Part shown: positions 34,747 to 44,404 of the stretch, in pieces
Layout: the number at the start of each line of letters is the position of its first letter
How positions within the stretch are numbered: the first letter of the stretch is position 1
Source: Lysinibacillus louembei
GTDB taxonomy: Bacteria; Bacillota; Bacilli; Bacillales_A; Planococcaceae
Length of the DNA: 64,000 nucleotides
Reading direction: 5' to 3'
NCBI RefSeq assembly: GCF_033880585.1
Contig: NZ_CP137624.1
Location: forward strand, 3,507,501 to 3,571,500
Made by a program: the position numbers and the translations under genes
The notes under the pieces: model-generated
Databases searched by the model: none
What the model saw: only the letters and a program-made list of their open reading frames with translations
What the model was told of the DNA's origin: nothing

Positions 34747-34917
34747 ATTTTCTGCTCTCTTCCCCTCTATCTTTAGTTCCAACTACTATTTTAAATAGTT
34801 TTGACAACTCATGCAAACAATTACCTCTTTTTATTACACATTGGCTCATCACCATCAATTGCGGCTGACAAGCTAAATGACATATGGAGGTGTCTATCTT
34901 TATAAAAGACTGAAAAT

Positions 34918-34990
34918 ATCGCTGATTTCCGCTATGGGGGAGCTTTTCACAGGCGCGGGCTCCGCTATAATCAACTTAGATTCAATAAAA
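34918..34990. repeat. Degenerate intergenic repeat with inverted ends
   Basis: CTGATTTCCGCTATGGGGGAGC on one side and GGCTCCGCTATAATCAACTT on the other are partly inverted copies (TGATT...GGAGC / GCTCC...AATCA). This resembles shortened copies of the GC-rich intergenic repeats common in bacilli. Recalled likeness only. The whole 34747-35012 gap holds no supported gene. Confidence 0.35.
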
Positions 34991-35012
34991 GCAGCTACAT
35001 TGAAAATAAGCC

Positions 35013-35621
35013 TTAAAAATCCGATTCCCTTATTGGTTGAAGCTTCCCTTTATATGTAAAGTAAGCAATTACAATACATACTATAGATAACCAAAATGTG
35101 AAATAACCGATTTGGCTAGCAAATTGATCTAAAATACGGTAGTAAGGCATTTGACCAAATACATAATCAATGACATCATTATGCAATGTCCAAATTGCTG
35201 CTACAGCAACATGCCAAAATTGGAAGCGATACTTTGGTATGTACAGCACAGCTTGTACCGCCATCATGAAATGTGAAAATACAAGCATCCAGCCCATCCA
35301 GCCAATATAGCCTGTTTCAACAAGCGTTAATAAATTCATCACAACTGCCCACAGACCATATTTCACTAATGTCACCAAGGCTAATACTTCCATCAATTTA
35401 ACATGCTTGCCTAATAACCAGCCAATAATAGCAAAGCAGAAAAATAAGCTAGCGGTTGGACTATCAGGAACAAAAATATAAAAAATAGGCTCCGTTGTTG
35501 CTAGCTGAGCGCCATACCAATAGTATCCGTAAATTGTTCCAAGAATATTAATAATCAGCAATAAAATTAAAAATGCTTTATTTGTAAGTATATGCCAACA
35601 TTGAAAAATTAGTTGCTGCAT
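35013..35621 (-). CDS. DUF1405 membrane protein (YpjA-like)
   Basis: 202 aa with six or seven membrane helices (first at 13-36: NKAFLILLLIINILGTIYGYYWYG in pieces). Features such as PDSPTASLFF, YIGWMGWMLVFSHF and LHNDVIDY fit the DUF1405 family, of unknown role. AAAGGAATTTGCT precedes the ATG. It lies directly downstream of the qcrABC terminator, the same neighbour as ypjA in B. subtilis. Confidence 0.9.
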   Translation of the reverse strand: MQQLIFQCWHILTNKAFLILLLIINILGTIYGYYWYGAQLATTEPIFYIFVPDSPTASLFFCFAIIGWLLGKHVKLMEVLALVTLVKYGLWAVVMNLLTLVETGYIGWMGWMLVFSHFMMAVQAVLYIPKYRFQFWHVAVAAIWTLHNDVIDYVFGQMPYYRILDQFASQIGYFTFWLSIVCIVIAYFTYKGKLQPIRESDF

Positions 35622-35649
35622 AGCAAATTCCTTTCTTCTATCACATTGA

Positions 35650-35683
35650 AAAAAAGAGAGTCAGTACACTGACTCTCTTTTAA
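35650..35683 (-). terminator. Terminator of the qcrABC operon
   Basis: AAAAGAGAGTCAGT pairs with ACTGACTCTCTTTT and is followed by TTTCAATG on the minus strand, a few bases after the qcrC stop. Confidence 0.92.
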
Positions 35684-35685
35684 AA

Positions 35686-36483
35686 TTATTCCGCTTCTTT
35701 TAGGCTAGCAATAAACTCTGCTAACTGATCAAGTTCTTCTTCTGTACCGTCAAATGCGCCACCTGGCATACCGCCACGACCATTTATTACGATCTCTTTT
35801 ACTTCCTCAGCTGTTAATTCATTACCTAAAAGCATAGGTGCACCTGTTCCACCAGTTAAGTCACCACCGTGACAACCAATACAAGATGCTTGCGATTGGA
35901 AAATTTCATAACCTGGAGAGCTTTCATCAATCTCTACATCAGGTAGTAATCCTAAATCTTTATCCGTAATCACACCTTGAGCTTTAGCAGCTTCCCAGTC
36001 ATGATTTGCAACAGATTCCCAAGTTAAATAAATCATTGAAGCGATAGCTAATAACATGAATGCTGTTGGCAATGGACGTTTAATCGGACGACGCTCTGGC
36101 GTTGTATCTAAGAATGGTACAAGCGCTAAAGCACCAAACGCTAAACCTGGAATAACGATAGCTCCAATCACATTATATGGACCTGAAGCAAAAGTATATT
36201 TTAATAATTGGTACATGAATAAGAAGTACCAGTCCGGTAACGGAATATAAGAAGCATTTGTTGGATCTGCCGGACCTTCAAGTGGTGAAGGGTGAGCGAC
36301 AGTTAATAATAGGTACCCGATTAAGAATAAAGCACCTACCATCCATTCTTTTAATAAGAAATCAGGCCAAAAGGCTTCTGTTTTTCCTGGATACTCGGAA
36401 TAATCTTTAGGCTTGTTCGGCATACGGTTAGTCGCTTTAATACGCGAATCGCCTACGAACTTCATACCTTTTCCGCGTTGCAT
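35686..36483 (-). CDS. qcrC: Menaquinol:cytochrome c reductase cytochrome b/c subunit
   Basis: 265 aa. The first part (about 45-165) is the C-terminal half of cytochrome b (subunit IV-like, YIPLPDWYFLFMYQLLKY), with about three membrane helices. The end (about 190-262) is a cytochrome c domain with the haem motif C-I-G-C-H in ASCIGCHGGDL and an axial methionine candidate in GGMPGGAF. Part of the bc complex that passes electrons from menaquinol to cytochrome c. AAGGAGGGG precedes the ATG. Confidence 0.96.
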   Translation of the reverse strand: MQRGKGMKFVGDSRIKATNRMPNKPKDYSEYPGKTEAFWPDFLLKEWMVGALFLIGYLLLTVAHPSPLEGPADPTNASYIPLPDWYFLFMYQLLKYTFASGPYNVIGAIVIPGLAFGALALVPFLDTTPERRPIKRPLPTAFMLLAIASMIYLTWESVANHDWEAAKAQGVITDKDLGLLPDVEIDESSPGYEIFQSQASCIGCHGGDLTGGTGAPMLLGNELTAEEVKEIVINGRGGMPGGAFDGTEEELDQLAEFIASLKEAE

Positions 36484-36522
36484 AGTGTCCCCTCCTTAAA
36501 AAATCATTCAAACATTGTTAAA

Positions 36523-37197
36523 TCAAAGTGGTCCTGAAATACCTTGACGACGAATCATGATAAAGTGTGCTGCAAGTAAAGCAAATAATGCAGCTGGTAA
36601 GAAGAATACATGAATCGCGAAGAAACGTGTTAACGTTGCTGCACCTAGAATTTCAGCATCACCTGCTAATAAAACTTTAATCATTTCACCAATAAATGGT
36701 ACAGATGCTGCGATTTCAATACCTACTTTTGTTGCAAACAATGCTTTCATGTCCCAAGGAAGTAAATAACCTGTGAAACCTAACCCAAGCATTACACCAA
36801 AAATACCTACACCAACAATCCAGTTTAGTTCACGAGGCTTTTTATAAGAGCCTGTGAAGAATACACGAAGCGTATGTAAGAACATCATTACGATAACTAA
36901 TGAAGCTCCCCAGTGGTGCATACCACGAACGATTTCACCAAATGCTACTTCGTTTTGTAAATAATAAACTGATTTCCATGCATTTTCTACGTCCGGTACA
37001 TAATACATTGTTAAGAACATACCAGATAAAACTTGAATTACTGTAATGAAGAAAGTTAATCCACCGAAACAGTAAACAAATGCTGAAAAGTGATGGGCAG
37101 GGTTTACGTGCTCTGGCACTTCGTGGTCGGCAATATCACGCCAAATAGGTGTAATATCTAAGCGCTCATCGACCCAATCATAAATTTTATTTAGCAC
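36523..37197 (-). CDS. qcrB: Menaquinol:cytochrome c reductase cytochrome b subunit
   Basis: 224 aa b6-type cytochrome with four membrane helices and paired histidines that hold the two b-haems (HHWGASLVIVMMFLHTLRVF; FFAIHVFFLPAALF with the later HF). The start is a GTG at 37197 with AGGGGGT upstream. Lies between qcrA (23-base gap) and qcrC (39-base gap) in one operon. Confidence 0.97.
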   Translation of the reverse strand: MLNKIYDWVDERLDITPIWRDIADHEVPEHVNPAHHFSAFVYCFGGLTFFITVIQVLSGMFLTMYYVPDVENAWKSVYYLQNEVAFGEIVRGMHHWGASLVIVMMFLHTLRVFFTGSYKKPRELNWIVGVGIFGVMLGLGFTGYLLPWDMKALFATKVGIEIAASVPFIGEMIKVLLAGDAEILGAATLTRFFAIHVFFLPAALFALLAAHFIMIRRQGISGPL

Positions 37198-37220
37198 TTG
37201 ATTAGTACCCCCTAACTAAA

Positions 37221-37724
37221 TTAACTAAAAGTATTCGGGACTTTTTTCCCGATCATTAAGAAACCATCTTTTTCTGCCACTTCATATTGGTCTAATGGGC
37301 CAAGAGGTGGTGTACCTGCTACGTTTTGACCGTTCTTCTCATAACGGCCAAGGTGACATGGACAGAAGAACTGCTCCGGATGCTCTGAATCTCCAGCCCA
37401 GTTTACAGTACAGCCTAAATGCTTACATACAGGTGAAAGTGCGACAATTTGATCACCGCTCTTATATACCCATGCTGCTTCTGTTACATCCGATTTATAC
37501 CAAGCATCCACCTGCTCGAATGTAAAGTTTACGCTAATAGGTTCTTCTGTAATATCTGCAACCTTTTGACTTGTTAAAATAAAGTCGCCTTCTGCTTTTG
37601 TTTGTAATACTGGATCAATAGCAAAACGCACCATTGGCATTAACATTCCCGCCGCCATAAATCCACCAACACCAGTTAAAGTGTAGTTTAAAAATTGACG
37701 TCGCGTTACTCGATTATTACTCAC
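37221..37724 (-). CDS. qcrA: Menaquinol:cytochrome c reductase Rieske iron-sulfur subunit
   Basis: 167 aa. A twin-arginine-like N-terminus (VTRRQFLNYTLTG) leads into a membrane anchor (about 13-32). The Rieske 2Fe-2S ligands are in CKHLGC and CPCHLGRY. The start is a GTG at 37724 behind GAGGGGGGAAA. First gene of qcrABC, with a sigma-A promoter at 37787-37815. Confidence 0.97.
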   Translation of the reverse strand: MSNNRVTRRQFLNYTLTGVGGFMAAGMLMPMVRFAIDPVLQTKAEGDFILTSQKVADITEEPISVNFTFEQVDAWYKSDVTEAAWVYKSGDQIVALSPVCKHLGCTVNWAGDSEHPEQFFCPCHLGRYEKNGQNVAGTPPLGPLDQYEVAEKDGFLMIGKKVPNTFS

Positions 37725-37786
37725 TCTTTTCCCCCCTCTAACTAAAAGGTCAATACTTTTACAAATAGTAATACTAGGACATATCT

Positions 37787-37815
37787 ATGATATATCAATA
37801 AAATAAGTTGGTCAA
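37787..37815 (-). promoter_or_regulatory. Sigma-A promoter of qcrABC
   Basis: TTGACC (37815-37810), a 17-base spacer and TATCAT (37792-37787) on the minus strand. Confidence 0.7.
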
Positions 37816-37868
37816 TACGACATTCGGTCGTTTTCGACACTTTGTGAACATTTCATGAAGCTATTTGA

Positions 37869-38315
37869 CTACTTTGCCCATTGCGCTGTTAACTTTGGAA
37901 TAATCATCTTTAATTGGTCTTCTAAAATTTTTTGCTTCATGCTTGCATCCATAGATTCTAATGGAATTGCTGGAAGCCAAATGATATTGTAGTCTGCCTC
38001 AAAGCTTGTCCATTGATGATCGCAAGTGACAAAGAAAATATGTTTGAAGCCTGCGTTTGTTAGCGCCTCTGTCCAAGCAGCAAGGTCAACTTGCTGTGGC
38101 GTTTGCTCCAAATAGGCAATTGGCGGAACGAGCATTAGTCTGCCTCGAAATTGCTGTTCAATAAAGGAAGTTAACGACATTAAAAACTCTACTTGTGAAC
38201 TACTATGCCTTATTTTTGGCTGCTCTAAACCTATATTTAATAATGGGACAACTGCTGTATCAATAAATTGCTGCTGCGCTTGAAATTGTTCTACATCTTT
38301 TGCATTAAAAAACAT
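37869..38315 (-). CDS. DUF2487 protein (YpiF-like)
   Basis: 148 aa soluble protein matching YpiF by length, position (upstream of qcrA) and sequence feel (MFFNAKDVEQF start, YNIIWLPAIPLESMD). Function unknown. TTTAGGAGGAAGC precedes the ATG. A terminator upstream (38348-38381) separates it from ypiAB. Confidence 0.85.
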   Translation of the reverse strand: MFFNAKDVEQFQAQQQFIDTAVVPLLNIGLEQPKIRHSSSQVEFLMSLTSFIEQQFRGRLMLVPPIAYLEQTPQQVDLAAWTEALTNAGFKHIFFVTCDHQWTSFEADYNIIWLPAIPLESMDASMKQKILEDQLKMIIPKLTAQWAK

Positions 38316-38347
38316 GATGCTTCCTCCTAAATTGAATCATGATAAAG

Positions 38348-38381
38348 AGCTGTCGGAAAAGTCATCTCTTTTCCGACAGCT
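38348..38381 (-). terminator. Terminator after ypiB
   Basis: AGCTGTCGGAAAAG pairs with CTTTTCCGACAGCT across AGATGA, followed by CTTTATC on the minus strand. Confidence 0.85.
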
Positions 38382-38412
38382 AAGGCCCTACAAGTGAAAC
38401 ATGTACTGTTTC

Positions 38413-38964
38413 CTATTTTTGCACATGCTGTAATGCCTGTAATAAGCTCGATAGCTCAAAAAAGCGAGTTTTATCGCCTTGATCTAACGCCTCATCAATT
38501 TCCTTCAAAAGCTTCTCCTCTTGAAAGGCGCGCATGCTATCTTTTAACAATTGCTCGGCTAAAATTCGATCTTTTTCGCTAATATGCAAATATTTCGGCA
38601 TATAAGGGTTTTCCTCCAACACCGCTAAATATACTTGGTTCGGTGGTATATTTGGAAAGTTTATTTGAATATACATCATTTCATCTGGGTTTAACCTTAA
38701 ATCGTGAAATGACTTTTCCGCATCTGCCGTCATAATATTGCCTTTATAAAAGCGAAATGGTACACCATTACTTTCAACAGAGGACATGACAATTGCGCGC
38801 GGGCAGTAATGTGCTTCTTCTACAAAGCATACATTTTCTAGCAACTTTTCATCGCTTAATAGGTAATTTAAAATCCATACACATTCCCTACGCTTCAATT
38901 GGTAATTTTTCAAAAACCATCGCACAAATATCTTTTTCTCTGCAATTGGGACGGATGATGCCAT
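38413..38964 (-). CDS. UPF0302 / YpiB-family protein
   Basis: 183 aa. The N-terminal part ([22 protein letters not shown], in pieces about 10-31) and the C-terminal [20 protein letters not shown] (about 157-176) match YpiB of B. subtilis. The role is not established. It follows ypiA by 15 bases in the same operon and is ended by a terminator. Confidence 0.88.
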   Translation of the reverse strand: MASSVPIAEKKIFVRWFLKNYQLKRRECVWILNYLLSDEKLLENVCFVEEAHYCPRAIVMSSVESNGVPFRFYKGNIMTADAEKSFHDLRLNPDEMMYIQINFPNIPPNQVYLAVLEENPYMPKYLHISEKDRILAEQLLKDSMRAFQEEKLLKEIDEALDQGDKTRFFELSSLLQALQHVQK

Positions 38965-38979
38965 GCTACAATGCCCCCT

Positions 38980-40233
38980 TTACTCAAAGCTCTCGTATAA
39001 ATCAATCCATTGTTGCTCTGTCGGCTGTAGTGTCATTAACCTCTTCACAACTTCCTTCGCTTCATCACGTTTGCCATCTTCAATTAGAAAATAACTATAC
39101 GCTTCTAAAAATACTTCATCATCCTTAAAATCATTATATGCTTTCTTGTAAATAACGTATGCTTTTTCGAACTGTTCATCCTGATTATACGCTTCTGCAA
39201 CAAATGGCGCTAAAGCTGTCCAATCAAATTGCTCCTTCTCCAGCTGCTCATACAATTCAATAATTGCCTCATACTGTTCTTCTTTACTGTAAATCGACAT
39301 CAGCACTAAAATTGCTTCCATATACTCAGGGTCCAGCGCAACCGCTTGCTGCAAATGTTCAACTGCCTCATTTGGCAAGTTATTTTTCAACGCCATTTTT
39401 CCTGCAAATAAATACAGCGCCTTGTCATATTCGTCGCGTGCTAGCCCTTCCTGAATCGCTTGATACGCGCGCTTATTATCTTCCAGCATCGCATAGCTTT
39501 CTGCGAGCAATAAATAGGCAGAAAAATAATCGGGATCCAGCTCTTTTAAATCTTCAAGCTGCTTTGTGGCAAGCTCATATTTTTCGGTTTGAAATGCTGC
39601 ATATGCTGAACCAAATAACATATCTGGCGACACTTCATCCTCTAACGCTTCCATATAATAGTCAAGCGCTTTTTCATAGCCTGCCCCTGCACGATACACT
39701 TCAGCTAAGCGCGCAGCTAATGAAACACCTGCAAAATTTTTATCGAGCGTATATAATTCATCATAAATGCGCGCTGCCTCTGTAAAGCGTCCCGTTTCAA
39801 ACAAAAGCTCTGCCTTGGCAAATTGCAATAACGGTTCATTCGGCAAAAGCTCTACCGCCTCATTGATACGCTTTTCTGCTACTTCAAATAAGCCTTGCAT
39901 TTGATAATAATCTGCTAATGCGAGCAATGCTTGCGGGTATTCTGGCGACTCTGTATCAACGGATAAAAGTAGCTCTAATGCCTCATCCTCCTCACCAATT
40001 TCCATCATCACATTTGCTCGATCGATGATGAGCTGCGCTTCTTCCGGAAATAGGAACTGCAAATGCTCTAACGTTCTGTTAGCCTGCTGTAAATAGCCAT
40101 AATGCATAAACGACTCCGCTATTTCATATTGTGCATTCGGCTCTGCATTCATTAAAAACTTCTCCAACAGCTGGTCTATTTTTTGCAAATCTCCATCCTG
40201 CATTGCTTGTTGTAATTGATTGATATTTGCCAC
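38980..40233 (-). CDS. TPR-repeat protein (YpiA-like)
   Basis: 417 aa made almost wholly of helical 34-residue TPR units, about ten in number (examples: AYAAFQTEKYELATKQLEDL, ALDPEYMEAILVLMSIYSK). No enzyme domain and no membrane segment, so a scaffold or adaptor is likely. The start is a GTG at 40233 with AAAGGTG upstream. Position between aroA and ypiB is as in B. subtilis. Confidence 0.9.
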   Translation of the reverse strand: MANINQLQQAMQDGDLQKIDQLLEKFLMNAEPNAQYEIAESFMHYGYLQQANRTLEHLQFLFPEEAQLIIDRANVMMEIGEEDEALELLLSVDTESPEYPQALLALADYYQMQGLFEVAEKRINEAVELLPNEPLLQFAKAELLFETGRFTEAARIYDELYTLDKNFAGVSLAARLAEVYRAGAGYEKALDYYMEALEDEVSPDMLFGSAYAAFQTEKYELATKQLEDLKELDPDYFSAYLLLAESYAMLEDNKRAYQAIQEGLARDEYDKALYLFAGKMALKNNLPNEAVEHLQQAVALDPEYMEAILVLMSIYSKEEQYEAIIELYEQLEKEQFDWTALAPFVAEAYNQDEQFEKAYVIYKKAYNDFKDDEVFLEAYSYFLIEDGKRDEAKEVVKRLMTLQPTEQQWIDLYESFE

Positions 40234-40410
40234 AATATTTCACCTTTTCTTTCTTAAGTCATTCCCTATGCTACATGACAACTAGCTATCTAACAAGAAA
40301 AAATGCTTACGATAAAGAAAGAAATGCAGCAAGCTTTCAAAACCCTTTCCTATAGCATTCCCATTCCTTGTGGTTTCTAAAAAACTTTCAAGAAATAACA
40401 ACAAAACAGC

Positions 40411-40459
40411 AACAGCTGCCTGAAAAGTAGTATGTTCGCCTACTTTCCAGACAGCTGCT
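40411..40459 (-). terminator. Terminator after aroA
   Basis: GCAGCTGTCTGGAAAGTAG pairs with CTACTTTTCAGGCAGCTG, followed by TTGCTGTTTTG on the minus strand. Confidence 0.85.
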
Positions 40460-40463
40460 TCGT

Positions 40464-41756
40464 TTATTTTTGGCTTAATGTTTCTACATGCTCAAAAAAC
40501 GTTGGATAGGAGACCGCAATACACTCAGCATCATCTAGCACTACTTCACCTTCTGTAATCAGTGCAGCAATAGCTGCCATCATGCCGATGCGATGGTCAC
40601 CATAGGATTGTAAAGCCGCACCATGTAGCACTGTTGGCCCGTGAATAATCATGCCATCATCCGTTGCCTCAATATTTGCACCAAGCTTTTTCAACTCTGT
40701 TACAACCGCTGTAATGCGATCTGTTTCTTTTACTTTTAGCTCCTCGGCATTTTTAATGACTGTTGTTCCTTGGGCCTGTGTTGCAAGCAAAGCTATAATG
40801 GGAATTTCGTCAATTAAACGCGGAATAAGTGCACCTTCAATTGTGATTCCTTTTAGCTCAGAACTTTGAATCGTTACTTCTGCAGTTGGCTCTGCTGCTA
40901 ATTCATCCTCTACCTTGAGCGTCATATTTGCACCCATTTCTGCTAAAACGCTAATAATGCCATCACGTGTTGGGTTAATGCCAACGTTTTTCAGCACAAT
41001 ATGGCTATCTTTTGTAATAGCTCCTGCTACAAGGAAAAAGGCTGCTGAGGAAATATCGCCAGGCACTTTGACATGTGTTGCTGTCAGCTTTTGTCCACCA
41101 GCAAATGATACAACGCCATCCTCTACATCGACTTGTGCACCAAATTGACGCAGCATGCGCTCTGTATGGTCGCGAGAAACCTCACTTTCTCGTACAACTG
41201 TTGTGCCTTGTGCACGCAAGCCAGCTAATAAGATAGCAGATTTTACTTGGGCACTTGCAACAGGCATCGTGTAATCAATAGCTGTTAGCTCCTTGCCTTG
41301 AATAGCAACTGGTGTGTATTGTCCATTTTCACGCCCTGTAATATGTGCACCCATTAAGCGCAACGGATCTGCCACACGGCGCATCGGACGCTTGGCAATA
41401 GAAGCATCGCCTGTCATCACTGTATGTAGCTTTGTCCCTGCTAATAAACCAAGCATCAGACGAGTTGTTGTACCTGAATTGCCTGTGTACAACACTTCTG
41501 TTGGCTCCTGCCATGCATCGATGCCATTGCTTGTAATCGTTACATTTGTGCCATCTACATCGATTTGTACACCAAGCTTACGGAAGCAATCAATCGTGCT
41601 TAAGCAATCTTCTCCTAATAAAAAGCCTTCAACCGTTGTCGTTCCCTCTGCAATTGCTCCAAACATCACAGAGCGATGTGATACCGACTTATCGCCCGGT
41701 ACAGTAATTGTTCCTTGTAGGCTTGGCTTTTTATAATGTAATTTTGTTGCCTCCAT
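40464..41756 (-). CDS. aroA: 3-phosphoshikimate 1-carboxyvinyltransferase (EPSP synthase)
   Basis: 430 aa from the ATG at 41756 behind AAAGGAGTG. It joins PEP to shikimate-3-phosphate in the shikimate pathway. The N-terminal [18 protein letters not shown] (about 19-36), [10 protein letters not shown] and the later KVKETDRI(T) are all present. Ala or Gly choice in the GNSGTTTR region is that of a usual class II enzyme. Last gene of the aromatic supraoperon here; a terminator (41798-41829) separates it from tyrA, so it may have its own promoter. Confidence 0.96.
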   Translation of the reverse strand: MEATKLHYKKPSLQGTITVPGDKSVSHRSVMFGAIAEGTTTVEGFLLGEDCLSTIDCFRKLGVQIDVDGTNVTITSNGIDAWQEPTEVLYTGNSGTTTRLMLGLLAGTKLHTVMTGDASIAKRPMRRVADPLRLMGAHITGRENGQYTPVAIQGKELTAIDYTMPVASAQVKSAILLAGLRAQGTTVVRESEVSRDHTERMLRQFGAQVDVEDGVVSFAGGQKLTATHVKVPGDISSAAFFLVAGAITKDSHIVLKNVGINPTRDGIISVLAEMGANMTLKVEDELAAEPTAEVTIQSSELKGITIEGALIPRLIDEIPIIALLATQAQGTTVIKNAEELKVKETDRITAVVTELKKLGANIEATDDGMIIHGPTVLHGAALQSYGDHRIGMMAAIAALITEGEVVLDDAECIAVSYPTFFEHVETLSQK

Positions 41757-41797
41757 ATAAAGCACTCCTTTATTTTTCATTTAATTCATTTATTTGA

Positions 41798-41829
41798 AAA
41801 AGGCAAAAAGTGCAATATGCACTTTTTGC
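41798..41829 (-). terminator. Terminator between tyrA and aroA
   Basis: GCAAAAAGTGCA pairs with TGCACTTTTTGC, followed by CTTTTTC on the minus strand, directly after the tyrA stop. Confidence 0.85.
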
Positions 41830-42927
41830 TTATGAAATATACGTTTCAAAGCTTGCCTTGCGGGCAATGCATTTTACTGCACGCTCACGGTCTTCAGCAT
41901 TTTGAAAGCTAATCACTAAAATACCGAATAAATCTTCACGTGCCTCAACGATACGAATATTTGTAATGCTAATATTGTCCTCTGCTAAATAGCCAGTGAT
42001 TTCAGAAATAACCCCTGGATAGTCTGGCACATCAACATATAAGTCAAAGGATGTGTAAAAGGCACCTGCTGAAATTGGCAGCTCATCACGCACTTCCTTC
42101 GCCATTGCAAAATATTGCTCAATTAAAGAAATATCTCCATCTTGCAACAAGCTTTTCACCGCATCCATTTCCTTTAACCATTGCTCAAGCTGTCCAATTA
42201 GCTCCTCGCGATTTTGCACAGTAATATCACGCCATAGCAACGGATTGCTTGAAGCAATGCGGGTAATATCACGGAAACCTCCCGCCGCAATAGAGCTTGT
42301 CATTGGAAACTGCGCATTTTCCTGATAAAGCTGATGTACAAGTGAAGCTGCAACAATATGCGGAAAATGGCTGACAACAGCTGTCATATGATCATGCTCC
42401 TGCGCATCTACTCGCGTTAATTTGCCGTGTGTATATTTTAATAAAGCTTCAAGCTTTTCAATATTCACCTCTAGCTCTTCAGCATGTGGTGTGAGCATAT
42501 AATACGCATTTTCAAATAAATGTGGCTTTGCTGCTGTAATACCACTTTTATGCGAGCCTGCCATCGGATGTCCACCGATAAATGTAATGCCCTTTGCTCG
42601 TAGCTCTTCAGCTTTTGCCATAATCATGCTTTTCGTACTACCCGTATCTGTCACAATAACGTCTTTTTTCAGCGCCCATGCTTGCATCTTGTCCATCCAG
42701 TCAAGTGTTGCGTTGACTGGTGTGCCAAAAATAATGAAATCAGCCTTTTCTGCTGCAGCTTCTGGATGATCCACGACCTCATGAACAACTTGCAGTGTTT
42801 TTGCCATTGCGCGTGTTTGAATAAAGGCATCATAGCCAATGACTTTTACTTGCGGCGCTTTTTGCAGCGCTAATGCTACAGAGCCACCAATCAACCCAAG
42901 TCCAATCACTAATACATTTTTTGTCAC
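41830..42927 (-). CDS. tyrA: Prephenate dehydrogenase with ACT domain
   Basis: 365 aa. An N-terminal NAD site GLGLIGGSVAL (about 9-19) and the active-site GGHPMAGSHKSG (about 118-129) mark the tyrosine-pathway enzyme. A C-terminal ACT domain (about 295-363, YVDVPDYPGVISEITGYL) suggests feedback control by an amino acid. The start is a GTG overlapping the hisC stop (GTGA). Confidence 0.96.
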   Translation of the reverse strand: MTKNVLVIGLGLIGGSVALALQKAPQVKVIGYDAFIQTRAMAKTLQVVHEVVDHPEAAAEKADFIIFGTPVNATLDWMDKMQAWALKKDVIVTDTGSTKSMIMAKAEELRAKGITFIGGHPMAGSHKSGITAAKPHLFENAYYMLTPHAEELEVNIEKLEALLKYTHGKLTRVDAQEHDHMTAVVSHFPHIVAASLVHQLYQENAQFPMTSSIAAGGFRDITRIASSNPLLWRDITVQNREELIGQLEQWLKEMDAVKSLLQDGDISLIEQYFAMAKEVRDELPISAGAFYTSFDLYVDVPDYPGVISEITGYLAEDNISITNIRIVEAREDLFGILVISFQNAEDRERAVKCIARKASFETYIS

Positions 42928-44024
42928 ACTAATACACCTTGCTCTTGTAAAACTTCCTCAAGCAATGCTAAAAATTTGGCGTTTTGCTCCTCCGTGCCAA
43001 TTGTTACACGAATATAGCCTGGTGCGCCAAGCGCTGCCCCACTACGAATAATAAAGCCTCGCTTCATCATTTCTTGGAATATAACGTTACTATCGACCTT
43101 CACCTCAAATAAAATAAAGTTCGTTTGTGTTGGGTAATAATTTAAATTATGGCGCTCGCAAAACGCTACATATTGTGCCTTGCCTTTTTCATTTGCCACT
43201 CGACATTGTTCAATGAATGCTTGATCTTGTAAAGCGATTGCTGCTACCTCTTGGCTGAGCACAGTATTATTAAACGGTCCACGCACTGCATCTAGCTTTG
43301 CAATAATATCCGCCTGCGCAATACCATAGCCAACACGGAATGCAGCCAAACCATAAGCCTTTGAAAATGTGCGCAGCAAAATGACATTATCATATTGACG
43401 GAAATAAGGTAAAGTATCTTTATGCGCTGGATCTGTTATATATTCAATATATGCCTCATCTAGCACAACAAGCACATGTGCTGGTACTTGTGCTAAAAAC
43501 TGCTGCAATTCCTCGTCTGTCACAAGCGTTCCTGTTGGATTATTTGGGCTACAAATCCAAACAACCGATGTTTGTTCATCAATTTGGGCAAGCATTGCAG
43601 GCAAATCGTGGCGACCATTTACAGTAGGTACTTTGCGCACTTCAGCACCTTCAATATCCGCATTATGCCAATATTGCGAGAACGATGGGTCTGCCATTAC
43701 TGTATTCACACCTGGATATAATAAGGCACGTGTAATAATGGCAATTAAATCATCTGAGCCATTACCAAAAATTAGTTCTGTTTCCTCAACGCCTAAATGT
43801 TTTGCAACAGCCGTACGCAAATTTTGCGCATAACCGTCTGGATAAATAGCATAGTTTGTATTTGTTGCCTTCAAAAATTCTGCTACTTTCGGTGAGCTTC
43901 CAAATGGATTTTCATTGGAGGCTAGCTTCACTACTTCCTCTAACCCAAACTCTCTTTGCACTTCATCTATTGGCTTACCTGGTTGGTATGCCTTCATACT
44001 ATAAATTTGCTGTTTCCACTTCAT
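42924..44024 (-). CDS. hisC: Histidinol-phosphate aminotransferase
   Basis: 366 aa PLP enzyme of fold type I. The PLP lysine lies in RTFSKAYGLAAFRVGYG (about 228-245). It works in histidine synthesis and, by its place between aroH and tyrA, in tyrosine and phenylalanine synthesis as well. AAAGGGG lies upstream of the ATG. In B. subtilis trpA precedes hisC; here aroH does, 18 bases away. Confidence 0.95.
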   Translation of the reverse strand: MKWKQQIYSMKAYQPGKPIDEVQREFGLEEVVKLASNENPFGSSPKVAEFLKATNTNYAIYPDGYAQNLRTAVAKHLGVEETELIFGNGSDDLIAIITRALLYPGVNTVMADPSFSQYWHNADIEGAEVRKVPTVNGRHDLPAMLAQIDEQTSVVWICSPNNPTGTLVTDEELQQFLAQVPAHVLVVLDEAYIEYITDPAHKDTLPYFRQYDNVILLRTFSKAYGLAAFRVGYGIAQADIIAKLDAVRGPFNNTVLSQEVAAIALQDQAFIEQCRVANEKGKAQYVAFCERHNLNYYPTQTNFILFEVKVDSNVIFQEMMKRGFIIRSGAALGAPGYIRVTIGTEEQNAKFLALLEEVLQEQGVLV

Positions 44025-44041
44025 CCTAATAGTGCCCCTTT

Positions 44042-44404
44042 CTATCGTACTAAATCTGGACGTAAACTCACTGCATCATTCAAATAAATATGCTGTACAT
44101 CGGCTTGCTTCACATCTGTATTCACAAGCATGAGCACACGAATGCATAACGGTAATGCCCCCGCTACATTCATTTCGTGTGTACACATAATAGGCACATA
44201 TTGCCAACCCTCTAATGTACGTACGGCTTTTGCTGGAAAAGCTGACGTTATATCTGGTGTTGTTGATACAGTAACAGAGGCAATATGCTCAATCTCAATA
44301 TTGTTAGCCTTTACCATTTCCTGTACGAGCTGTGCTGTAGCTTCCCATACAAGCTCCTGCTCATCTACTGCAATTGTTGTTGCTCCTCTTACTCCACGAA
44401 TCAT
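44042..44404 (-). CDS. aroH: Chorismate mutase, AroH type
   Basis: 120 aa trimeric-type chorismate mutase: MIRGVRGATTIAVDEQE at the start holds the catalytic arginine R7-like residue, with CIRVLMLVNTD later carrying the second arginine. It turns chorismate to prephenate. The ATG at 44404 overlaps the aroB stop (ATGA) and has GCGGAGGTAG upstream. Confidence 0.95.
   Translation of the reverse strand: MIRGVRGATTIAVDEQELVWEATAQLVQEMVKANNIEIEHIASVTVSTTPDITSAFPAKAVRTLEGWQYVPIMCTHEMNVAGALPLCIRVLMLVNTDVKQADVQHIYLNDAVSLRPDLVR

Noticed and set aside
39264-39785. 173-codon plus-strand ORF
   Set aside because: It is antisense to the TPR gene ypiA, whose frame, ribosome site and gene order are convincing; no ribosome site of its own.
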